DNA of 64,000 bases from CALKZN01 sp050633785 (GTDB lineage Bacteria > Pseudomonadota > Gammaproteobacteria > Arenicellales > Arenicellaceae): contig JBOEHE010000006.1 of the NCBI GenBank assembly GCA_050633785.1, positions 1-64,000 on the forward strand, written 5' to 3'. Of the stretch, positions 18,698 through 27,500 are shown piece after piece (position 1 is the first letter of the stretch; each line of letters starts with the position of its first letter). A program made the translations under genes and the position numbers. A model generated the notes under the pieces. That model did no database searches. It was not told the origin of the DNA and was given only the letters and a program-made list of their open reading frames with translations.

Positions 18698-19753
18698 TTG
18701 AAAATATTCTCATCTAAGTCACAATCAATAGTCGGAATCGACATTGGTACAAGTGCCGTGAAATGCGCCGAAGTGACCGGCAGTGCTAAGAATGCACGCC
18801 TTACCTCATGGGGAATTAACCCTCACTCTGCTGGAGCTGTCGCTGAAAATACGATTGCTAATGAGGAGGCTGTGGCTGATGCTTTGTCACAGGCATTGCT
18901 GAGTTCTGGAGCCAAGAGTGATAATGCAGCTGTTTCAATTTCTGCTTCGCACGCCATTACTAAAATAATTACAATGCCTATTGATATGAAAGAATCTGAA
19001 ATTGAAGATCAGATTCAAATCGAGGCTTTGCATTTTGTTCCTTATCCAATTGATGAGGTCAACATTGATTTTCATGTTTTGGGTCCATCAGTTGTCAATC
19101 CTGAACAGGAATCTGATGTTTTGTTTGCGGCTTGCCGTAGCGAAATTGTTGATTCTTATACAGGTGTCATTGAAGAGGTTGGTCTGACTCCAATGGCTGT
19201 TGATATTGATACATTTGCATTAGAGCGTTTGTATCGTTTTCTGAATCCATTTCCACATGGCAAGAAATCTGAAGTTACCGCTTTATTTGACATTGGTGTG
19301 GCTAATACACAGCTGATCGTCTTTGACGAAGAGAAAATGTTGTACACTCGCCAGCAGAATTTTGGTGGTAAACAATTAGTACAATTAATACGCCGTGAAT
19401 ATGGTGTTAACAATGAAGAAGCTGAAGCATTAGTGGTCTCTGATAGCCCGCCAGATGATATGTATGGCACTATCTATGTACCGTTTTATAAAATGGCAGG
19501 TCAGGAATTATCCCGTGCTTTGCAGTTTTTCTATTCGTCCAGTTCCCATTCAATGGTACATAACGTTGCGATTACTGGTGGTTGCTCAGCATTGCCAGAA
19601 TTTTCGGAGCATGTTGGTAAATACTTCGAAGCGCGGCATCGAGTGCTTAATCCTATGGATAAGATGACTACTTTTGGCGATAAAAATGAGTTAAGTAAAT
19701 CAATAGGCAGCCTTTCAGTTGCTATTGGTTTGGCTTTACGAGGATTAAAGTAG
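18698..19753 (+). CDS. pilM: Type IV pilus inner membrane platform protein PilM
   Basis: PilM is an actin-like cytoplasmic ATPase-fold protein that binds the N-terminal tail of PilN and links the type IV pilus motor to the alignment complex. The 351-residue length is usual, and the N-terminal phosphate-binding motif VGIDIGTSAVKCAE is present. The start is a TTG at 18698, supported by AGGGGGA at 18688-18694; no ATG fits the conserved N-terminus MKIFSSKSQSIVGIDIG. It is the first gene of a five-gene operon with short gaps. Confidence 0.95.
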   Translation: MKIFSSKSQSIVGIDIGTSAVKCAEVTGSAKNARLTSWGINPHSAGAVAENTIANEEAVADALSQALLSSGAKSDNAAVSISASHAITKIITMPIDMKESEIEDQIQIEALHFVPYPIDEVNIDFHVLGPSVVNPEQESDVLFAACRSEIVDSYTGVIEEVGLTPMAVDIDTFALERLYRFLNPFPHGKKSEVTALFDIGVANTQLIVFDEEKMLYTRQQNFGGKQLVQLIRREYGVNNEEAEALVVSDSPPDDMYGTIYVPFYKMAGQELSRALQFFYSSSSHSMVHNVAITGGCSALPEFSEHVGKYFEARHRVLNPMDKMTTFGDKNELSKSIGSLSVAIGLALRGLK

Positions 19754-19761
19754 AGGTTTTT

Positions 19762-20337
19762 ATGGCGACTTTGACAAATATCAATTTACTGCCCTGGCGC
19801 GAACAACGTCGCAATGAACGTAATAAGCGAATATTGTTTATCTGTGTTTTTGCTTGGGTTCTCACTGGAATTTTAGCGTTTGCAGTAGTGAAGTATTGGG
19901 ATGGGCGTATTGAGTATCAGCAGGCTCGAAATGTTTATTTGAAAAAAGAGATTAAAAAACTCTCTAAAGTCATTAAAGAGATAGAGACCTTAAAAGATAA
20001 GCGAAATGCAATTGTTGAGCGAATGGAAGTTATTCAATCATTGCAGGAAAATCGAGCTCAAATCGTTCATTTGTTTGATGATGTAGTGAGAAAGTTGCCT
20101 TCAGGCGTTTACTTGGATTCAATGAATAAGAGCGGTTTAAACTTGCAACTCAATGGACGTGCTCAGTCAAATGGGCGTGTATCTGCTTTGATGCGAAACC
20201 TGGATTCATCCGATTGGTTTGATAATTCGTCTCTGAAAGTTGTTGATTTAGTTGACCAACAAGGTGTCTCTATTAGTAAATTTGATATTCAAGTTAGTGA
20301 AGAGAACAAGAAAAGCGATGACGAGAACGCCGAATAA
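19762..20337 (+). CDS. pilN: Type IV pilus assembly protein PilN
   Basis: PilN is a bitopic inner-membrane protein whose short cytoplasmic tail docks in PilM. The conserved tail INLLPWREQRR is at residues 8-18, followed by one membrane helix (about 25-45), a coiled-coil segment (about 50-90) and a periplasmic ferredoxin-like domain. The length is 191 residues. It begins eight bases after pilM, and its ATG follows an AGAGG-like site. Confidence 0.95.
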   Translation: MATLTNINLLPWREQRRNERNKRILFICVFAWVLTGILAFAVVKYWDGRIEYQQARNVYLKKEIKKLSKVIKEIETLKDKRNAIVERMEVIQSLQENRAQIVHLFDDVVRKLPSGVYLDSMNKSGLNLQLNGRAQSNGRVSALMRNLDSSDWFDNSSLKVVDLVDQQGVSISKFDIQVSEENKKSDDENAE

Positions 20338-20371
20338 CACAAGGGTAACACCGTGATTGACAGGAAATACT

Positions 20372-20959
20372 ATGTTTGATGATTTACAAGAAATAGATTG
20401 GGGAGACATTGGTTCTTGGCCTAAGTGGGTCAAGTTTACGGGGGCCGGAATAATTTGCGTTGCTATACTGGCTGCAACTTATTGGTTTCAGGTGAGAAAA
20501 CAGGTCGAAATTTTGGCGGGTGTTGAACGTCAGGAAGTCCAGCTGAAAAACGAATTTAAAGAAAAGAAAGCTTTGGCTATTAATTTGGAAGCTTATCGCC
20601 TGCAGATGGTTGAGGCTGAACAAACTTTCAGTGTTTTGAAGGAGCAATTGCCCAGTCAGAATGAGATTCCTGATTTGCTGGTTGACGTGACCCAAGCGGG
20701 TTTGTCTCGTGGGCTGAAGTTTGAACAGTTTAAGCCCGCAGTTGCGGCCTCAGAAGGGTTTTATACGGTTAAACCGGTTAATATCATCGTCAATGGTAGT
20801 TATCACCAACTGGCTCAATTTGTCAGTGACGTTGCAGCACTGCCTCGAATTGTCAATGTTGATAATTTCAAGATAAGTCGACGCGATGAAGGCGATTTGC
20901 GCATGAGTGCAATAACCAAGACGTATTACTATGAGGAAGACGGGGGGGCTGCTAAGTGA
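20372..20959 (+). CDS. pilO: Type IV pilus assembly protein PilO
   Basis: PilO pairs with PilN in the inner-membrane alignment complex. The 195 residues show a short cytoplasmic start (MFDDLQEIDWGDIGSWP), one membrane helix (about 25-45), a coiled coil (about 48-85) and a periplasmic domain. I chose the ATG at 20372 because AGGAAA lies at 20362-20367; an in-frame TTG at 20357 would bury that site. The stop overlaps the GTG start candidate of pilP. Confidence 0.93.
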   Translation: MFDDLQEIDWGDIGSWPKWVKFTGAGIICVAILAATYWFQVRKQVEILAGVERQEVQLKNEFKEKKALAINLEAYRLQMVEAEQTFSVLKEQLPSQNEIPDLLVDVTQAGLSRGLKFEQFKPAVAASEGFYTVKPVNIIVNGSYHQLAQFVSDVAALPRIVNVDNFKISRRDEGDLRMSAITKTYYYEEDGGAAK

Positions 20960-21486
20960 AGGCTTTGAATATGAAAAATGCCATCCTGTTATCGCTGATG
21001 GTTTTTCTGACTGCTTGTCAGGACAGATCCATGAGCGACTTGAAAAAATTTGTTGAGACAGCTTATCAAGGGCAAAAAGTGCCGATAGAGCCATTGCCTG
21101 AAATAAAGCCTTATGAGGGTTTTGTCTATTCTTCCGAAGATCTGGTTGATCCATTTGACCAAGAGAATATTGCTCCGAAAGTGGATGATGATGCCTCAGA
21201 AGATGCGCCTAATGATGATCGGCGAAAAGAACTACTGGAAACTTTCCCGCTGGATGGCTTGAAGTTGGTTGGGACTATGGAACGAGAGGGTACTCCATGG
21301 ATTATCGTTAAAGCACCAGATGGGACTGCTCACAGAGTTACTCTTGGTAATTATATGGGGCAAAATTACGGCGAGATTATTGATATCTCACTTGAAGAGC
21401 AAAAAATAGAGTTAAATGAAGTAGTTAGAGCACCAACTGGCAAGTGGATAAACCAGTCGGTCTATTTAACCGTTGATGATGAATAA
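20956..21486 (+). CDS. pilP: Type IV pilus lipoprotein PilP
   Basis: PilP is a periplasmic lipoprotein that connects the PilNO complex to the PilQ secretin. The N-terminus carries a lipoprotein signal with lipobox LTAC, and the lipidated Cys is residue 21 if translation starts at the overlapping GTG. The ATG at 20971 is an equally good alternative and gives Cys16. A flexible acidic stretch (about 50-85) precedes the beta-sandwich domain with the conserved core FPLDGLKLVGTM. Its last bases overlap possible upstream starts of pilQ. Confidence 0.93.
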   Translation: MKALNMKNAILLSLMVFLTACQDRSMSDLKKFVETAYQGQKVPIEPLPEIKPYEGFVYSSEDLVDPFDQENIAPKVDDDASEDAPNDDRRKELLETFPLDGLKLVGTMEREGTPWIIVKAPDGTAHRVTLGNYMGQNYGEIIDISLEEQKIELNEVVRAPTGKWINQSVYLTVDDE

Positions 21487-21556
21487 AGAGAAGATCAAAC
21501 CAATGCAACTGCTAATGAATGAGATGGTTGGGCTTGCAAATTATAGGAAAGTGAGT

Positions 21557-23800
21557 ATGAATGTGATTAATAAAATAGCTAATAAAATGACTGTAAAAGC
21601 ATTTTTGCATAAAGCCGCATTAATGGCGGTGTTAGGCTTGGTGTTGTCTTTACCTCAAGTCGCGAATGCTGTTGATTTGAATAAGATTAGATTCACTAAA
21701 TTGCCTGGTGACAAGGTGCAGATAAATTTGGAAACTAGTGGGCCGGTATCTAAGCCTGGTGTTTTCAGCACTAATGATCCAGCTAGAATTGCTTTTGACT
21801 TTTTTGGAATGAAAAAAGTGTTTGCAGAAAGCTTGATTAAGGTTGGTGTAGGTGCGGTGGACAGTATTGTAACCGTAGCTACCGATGATCGTACTCGGGT
21901 TGTTCTTAATTTGGTGGATAATGCGCCATACACCACAGAAGTAACGGATAATGGATTTGTTGTCACCATTAACTCTATTTCTGGGAAAACAGCTAAATTG
22001 GGCAACGTGGCGCCAAAGCCATTTGCCAAGCAACCAGAAATAGTGTCGAACAAAAAAGTTCAGAAAGTTGACTTCCGACGCTCTGATAATGGTGGTGGTA
22101 AAGTTATTGTTGACCTATCGGATCCGTTGACGTCGGTTGATGTGAGTGAACAGTCAGGCGAAATCATTGTTGATTTTCAATCATCCTCTTTGGAACCGGG
22201 TCTTGAAAAACGCTTGGATGTGGCTGATTTTGCGACGCCAGTAAGTACTGTAGATGTCTTTCAAAATGGCGAAAACGTACGCATGATTCTGGTGCCAAAT
22301 GGCCGTTATCAGCAAATTTCATATCAGAATGAAGGTGTTTACACAGTCATCGTCGATCCTTATGTTGAGACTGAAGAAGATAAAGAAAAGGCAGATGAGA
22401 ATGGTTATCTCGGTGAACGGTTGTCAATTAACTTTCAACGTATAGATGTTCGTTCCGCTCTGGCGGTTATCTCTGACTTCACTGGTTTGAATATTGTAAC
22501 CAGTGATGATGTGCAGGGTGAGTTGACGCTGAATTTGAAAGATGTTCCCTGGGATCAGGCATTGGAAGTCATCCTTGAGACAAAGGGATTGGCTAAGCGG
22601 GAAAATGGCAGCGTGATTTGGGTTGCTCCTGCAGATACTATTGCCAAACGTCAGGCAGAACAACTTAAAGCCAATAAGGCGACTTCTTTATTAGAGCCAT
22701 CTATTACTGAAATTATACAGGTCAATTATGCCAAAGCAATTGACTTGATTCCTTTGCTTAAGCCTGAAGATTCAATCAGCAAAGATGATTTGGCCGGAGC
22801 TTCCAGGTCAGATAACGGGCTTTTGGTTGTCGATAAGTCGAGTGAAGATGGTGCTGGTGATTCTTTGTCGAAGCGTTTGGAAATTACAGCAGACGAAAGA
22901 ACTAACAGCCTTCTAGTGACAACAACAGCAACTAATATGCTGGTCATTAAGAATTTGATTAAACAGTTGGATAAGCCTGTACGTCAGGTGATGATAGAAA
23001 CGCGTATTGTTGAAGCGATCGATACATTTAGTAAAGAGCTGGGTGTGCGTTTGGGTTTTCAGCGGGTGGCACAAAATGCTCGTTTCCCAGGATCTTCGGA
23101 TTCTAACTTTGCTGATACCTCTATATCCAGTGGTACATTAGCTGGCGCAAATGCAATTGATGCCTCTCTGGTTGATGATGCTGATGGGGTCGCTAATGCC
23201 AGTGGTGGTAACGGCTTGAATGTTGATCTGGGTGCCAGTGCTATTGGTACCTTGCAGGCAGCATCCTATGCTTTACAGCTATTTAAAGCGGGCAAAGGGT
23301 ATGCCAATATTATCAGTCTTGAGCTATCTGCATTAGAAGCGGATAACAAAGGTAAAATTGTTGCCAGTCCACGACTGGTAACAGCAAGCCAACAAAAAGC
23401 CAGCATCAAGCAAGGTGAAGAACGAGTTTTTGCTCGTAACGGAAGTGATGGTGAAGCTTTGGTTAAAGAGGCGGTTCTGCAGTTAGAGGTAACGCCACAA
23501 ATAACTCCAGATGACCGTGTCATATTAGATGTCAAAATTACTCAAGACTTTTTTGTGAGTGAGTTTGTTGTTAATAAAAAAGAGATTCTGACTCAGGTTT
23601 TGGTCGAGAATGGTGAGACGATTGTTATAGGTGGTATCTATCAGGAATCAAGCTCAAATACAGTAACCAAAGTGCCATTGTTGGGGGATTTGCCATTATT
23701 GGGCAATCTGTTCAAGAAAAAGTCAAACGTAAAGAACCGTACGGAATTAATCATTTTCCTAACGCCGAAAATAATTAACCCGGCTTTAAATCTTGGCTAA
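21557..23800 (+). CDS. pilQ: Type IV pilus secretin PilQ
   Basis: PilQ forms the outer-membrane channel through which the pilus passes. I place the start at the ATG at 21557, which has AGGAAA at 21545-21550 and gives a normal signal peptide ending near QVANA. In-frame starts back to 21473 would overlap pilP and lack a ribosome site. The 747-residue product has two AMIN domains (about 35-230), a secretin/TonB short N-terminal domain (with INFQRIDVRSALAVISDFTGLNIV), an NolW-type domain, and the C-terminal secretin domain with VPLLGDLPLLGNLFKKK. A Gly/Ala/Ser-rich insert (near SDSNFADTSISSGTLAGANA) lies before the secretin core. Confidence 0.94.
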   Translation: MNVINKIANKMTVKAFLHKAALMAVLGLVLSLPQVANAVDLNKIRFTKLPGDKVQINLETSGPVSKPGVFSTNDPARIAFDFFGMKKVFAESLIKVGVGAVDSIVTVATDDRTRVVLNLVDNAPYTTEVTDNGFVVTINSISGKTAKLGNVAPKPFAKQPEIVSNKKVQKVDFRRSDNGGGKVIVDLSDPLTSVDVSEQSGEIIVDFQSSSLEPGLEKRLDVADFATPVSTVDVFQNGENVRMILVPNGRYQQISYQNEGVYTVIVDPYVETEEDKEKADENGYLGERLSINFQRIDVRSALAVISDFTGLNIVTSDDVQGELTLNLKDVPWDQALEVILETKGLAKRENGSVIWVAPADTIAKRQAEQLKANKATSLLEPSITEIIQVNYAKAIDLIPLLKPEDSISKDDLAGASRSDNGLLVVDKSSEDGAGDSLSKRLEITADERTNSLLVTTTATNMLVIKNLIKQLDKPVRQVMIETRIVEAIDTFSKELGVRLGFQRVAQNARFPGSSDSNFADTSISSGTLAGANAIDASLVDDADGVANASGGNGLNVDLGASAIGTLQAASYALQLFKAGKGYANIISLELSALEADNKGKIVASPRLVTASQQKASIKQGEERVFARNGSDGEALVKEAVLQLEVTPQITPDDRVILDVKITQDFFVSEFVVNKKEILTQVLVENGETIVIGGIYQESSSNTVTKVPLLGDLPLLGNLFKKKSNVKNRTELIIFLTPKIINPALNLG

Positions 23801-23828
23801 CATTAACCTTAATCCTTTGAGATTATCT

Positions 23829-23856
23829 AAAGAGGCAGATTATTCTGCCTCTTTTT
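23829..23856 (+). terminator. Rho-independent terminator after pilQ
   Basis: A perfect 11-bp stem (AAAGAGGCAGA with TCTGCCTCTTT) with a TTAT loop runs into a T tract, 28 bases after the pilQ stop. It separates the pil operon from aroK. Confidence 0.92.
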
Positions 23857-23909
23857 CGTTGTTCCTAGGCTGTTTGTTTTTTATGATCGGCTGATATTAA
23901 ATACCACGC

Positions 23910-24425
23910 ATGAAAAACATTATTCTAATTGGCCCAATGGGGTCGGGAAAATCCACAATCGGGCGAATGTTGGCCGAAGAACTGGGCATGAACTTTGTTG
24001 ATACTGATGAAGAATTGGTAGAGCGAACTGGTGTTGCCATATCTGTGATATTTGATATTGAAGGGGAAAAGGGCTTTCGTCAGCGTGAAGCTAAACTCAT
24101 CAGCGAATTGAGTGCTCTTGAGGGGAGTGTCATTGCCACCGGTGGTGGAGCGGTTTTGTTGCCAGAAAATCGGTCTTGTTTGCGCGAGTCAGGCTTGGTT
24201 GTTTATCTACAGGCTGATATTGAAGTGCTTTACGAGCGTACTAAAAACAGCAAAACCCGCCCATTGTTAGTCGGTCAGGATATTCGCAAAAAACTCAGTG
24301 AAATTTTGCAGCAACGTGGGAGTCTTTATCTGGAAACAGCCCATTTAACGGTGAAAACAGGGAAAATGAATGCGAGGCGTATGACAGTTAAAATTGTCTC
24401 CAAGGTGCGTGAACAAAATCAATGA
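23910..24425 (+). CDS. aroK: Shikimate kinase
   Basis: AroK phosphorylates shikimate to shikimate-3-phosphate with ATP in aromatic amino acid synthesis. The 171 residues show the Walker A loop GPMGSGKSTIGR, the shikimate-site region DTDEELVERTG, the GEKGFRQREA motif, TGGGAVL, and the lid Arg in KTRPLL. aroK after pilQ is the common arrangement, but the usual partner aroB (and damX) does not follow; gltB comes next after 140 bases. Confidence 0.96.
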   Translation: MKNIILIGPMGSGKSTIGRMLAEELGMNFVDTDEELVERTGVAISVIFDIEGEKGFRQREAKLISELSALEGSVIATGGGAVLLPENRSCLRESGLVVYLQADIEVLYERTKNSKTRPLLVGQDIRKKLSEILQQRGSLYLETAHLTVKTGKMNARRMTVKIVSKVREQNQ

Positions 24426-24466
24426 CGGTAAGGAATGAGTTCAATGCATTTTGTGCATGAAAGCTC

Positions 24467-24495
24467 TGGAAAAAATAAGCATATTCTAATATAAT
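24467..24495 (+). promoter_or_regulatory. Possible sigma-70 promoter of gltBD
   Basis: A -10 box TATAAT (24490-24495) lies 17 bases after a weak -35 box TGGAAA (24467-24472), in the only gap (140 bases) between aroK and gltB. The weak -35 box lowers confidence and could mean an activator is needed. Confidence 0.5.
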
Positions 24496-24565
24496 AAGCG
24501 GCCTTTTCTATTAACCCTCTGGCTTTCCTGGCCTAAGCGTTAAGCAAAAAACACGAAGAATTGAT

Positions 24566-27500
24566 ATGACCGAGACGAAGATGTATCACAGCTCGGCTGG
24601 TTTGTACCGCCCCGAGTTTGAAAAAGATAATTGTGGCTTTGGCATGATTGCTCACATGGACGGTGAACCAAGCCACTGGTTAATTAATACTGCTATCAAT
24701 GCCTTAGCGCGTTTAACCCACCGCGGAGCGATTGCTGCCGATGGCAAAAGTGGTGATGGTTGCGGCTTGTTGATAGGTAAGCCTGATGCATTTTTACGCC
24801 GATGTGCGCAGGAACTTGATTATAAGCTGACTGATAATTATGCCGTTGGCATGATTTTTCTTAATCCTGATAAGGAACTTGCTGACAAAGCTCGCTCTAT
24901 TATTGAGCAGGAGTTAGAGCAACAAGACTTGACGGTTCAGGGGTGGCGTAAGGTTCCCGTTGATCCAGCTGTTTTAGGCGAGCAGTCAAAATTGTCCCAA
25001 CCATTGATTGAGCAAGTTTTTGTCAATGCCCCAGCCTTTGCAGGCCTGTCACAGAAAGAACAGGGCAGTGCCTTTGAAAGACGTTTATTTATTGCTCGAA
25101 GACGAGCGGAAAAGCGAATTCTGCCAAATGATGAGCGTTTCTATATAACCAGTCTTTCAAGTCGGGTTATTGTCTATAAGGGCTTGATGATGCCGGCTAA
25201 TATGCCGCAATTTTACACTGATCTCAGTGATGCTGATATGGCATCCTCTCTGTGTGTGTTTCACCAGAGATTTTCCACTAATACACTGCCTCAATGGCGC
25301 TTGGCTCAGCCATTCCGTTATTTGGCACACAATGGTGAGATTAACACTATTCAAGGAAATCGCAATTGGGCTCTGGCTCGTGGTTTTCAGTTTGATACGG
25401 ATAAAATTCCTAATATGGAAGATATCCGCCCATTCGTTAGTACAGATGGTTCGGACTCTATGAGTTTCGATAATATGCTTGAAGTGCTGTTGATGGGAGG
25501 TATTGATCTGTTCAGAGCAGTGCAGATGTTGATTCCACCAGCATGGCAAAATGCAGAAAACATCGACCCGGATCTGAAGGCTTTTTATCGATTCCATGCC
25601 ATGCATATGGAGCCATGGGATGGACCGGCAGGAGTGGTTATGACCGACGGACGCTATGCGGCCTGTGCTTTGGATCGTAATGGTTTACGTCCAGCGCGTT
25701 ATGTCATAACGAAAGATCGCATTATTACTCTTGCCTCAGAAATTGGGGTCTATGACTACAAACCTGAAGATGTTGTTGAAAAAGGTCGTTTGACGCCAGG
25801 CCAGATGTTGGCTATTGATACGCATACTGGTCAGTTAATAATGCCAGAAGAGGTACAGAATCGCATTAAAAGTGCTCATCCATACAAAAAGTGGATTTGG
25901 GAGAATATTGTGCGACTGCCGTCTGAACTCGCTGGACAGGAACCTGAAATTACTTTGAATCCTGCATCATTGACTGTTTATCAGAAAATGTTTCAGGTCA
26001 GTAACGAGGAGAGGGACCAGGTGATTCGTGTTCTGGCTGAATCAGGTCAGGAAGCGATTGGTTCAATGGGTGATGACACGCCCATGGCTGTATTGTCGAA
26101 AAAACAACGGGTTATTTATGAGTATTTCAGACAGCAGTTTGCTCAGGTAACTAATCCTCCAGTAGATCCGATTCGTGAGAAAATTGTGATGTCACTGGAA
26201 ACTTACTTTGGTCAGGAACGAAACCTTTTTGGACCTAACCCTGAGATGGCAAAAACAATTTTTGTTGACTCTCCAGTGTTGTCTACCAGCAAGTTGAACA
26301 AGTTGCTGTCAACGGAAGATCAGGGATTTACGAATTGTAAAATCGATATTACCTACCCTGTTGGCGGTAATTTGCAGCAGGCCATTGATGATGTCTGTCA
26401 ACAGGCTGTTGATGCAGTGAAAGCGGGAACAGTGATTATCGTTTTGTCAGATAGGGAGATTGCAAAAGATCGTTTGCCTATTCAGGCGCTGCTGGCCTCC
26501 GGTGCTGTTCATCAGCGGCTGACGCAGGAAGGTTTGCGTTGTAATGCGAATATGGTCATTGATACTGGTACTGCACGAGATCCACACCATTTTGCGATGT
26601 TAATAGGCTATGGTGCAACAGCAGTACATCCATATCTGGCTTATGAAACCTTGCGTGGCATGCATAACAAGCATGAAATTGCTGGCGAAATTGATGAATT
26701 GATGCGCGCCTATCGACGTGGCATAAATAAAGGCCTGTATAAAATCACCTCGAAAATGGGAATCTCTACGATTGCCAGTTATCGTGGTTCACAGTTGTTT
26801 GAAGCTGTTGGCCTGCATAGCGATGTGATTGATTTGTGCTTTAAAGGCACGACTTGTCGAATTCAAGGAGCTACATTCAGTGATCTGGAGGCTGATCAGC
26901 GTATACTGGCTGACGAGGCCTGGAATACTCGTGTTGGTCTGGATCAGGGTGGTTTGCTTAAGTTTATTCATGGTGGTGAATACCATGCTTACAACCCGGA
27001 TGTGGTGCAAACTATGCATGCCGCAGTAAAAACTGGAGATTATGAGAAGTATCGCGAATATGCGGATACTGTGAACAAACGCGCCCCTATGGTGCTACGT
27101 GACTTGCTGGCAGTACGCGAAGACATTACACCGGTTGAGCTTGATCAGGTAGAAGGAATCGATGATATCCTTTTGCGTTTTGATAGCGCAGGTATGTCTC
27201 TGGGAGCTTTATCGCCAGAAGCGCATGAGTCTCTGGCTGAAGCGATGAATCGCCTTGGAGGACGCTCAAACTCAGGTGAGGGCGGTGAAGATCCAGCGCG
27301 CTACGGCACCGTAAAAATGTCAAAGATCAAGCAGGTTGCTTCAGGGCGATTTGGTGTTACACCACACTACCTGGTGAATGCCGAAGTGCTGCAGATAAAG
27401 GTCGCTCAAGGAGCTAAACCGGGAGAAGGTGGCCAGCTTCCAGGGCATAAAGTAAATAAAGTGATAGCGAAGCTGCGTTATTCCATGCCGGGCGTTGCTT

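Noticed and set aside
25157..25606. Antisense open frame of 149 codons inside gltB
   Set aside because: It is fully within a certain gene and its composition is that of a reverse-frame shadow.
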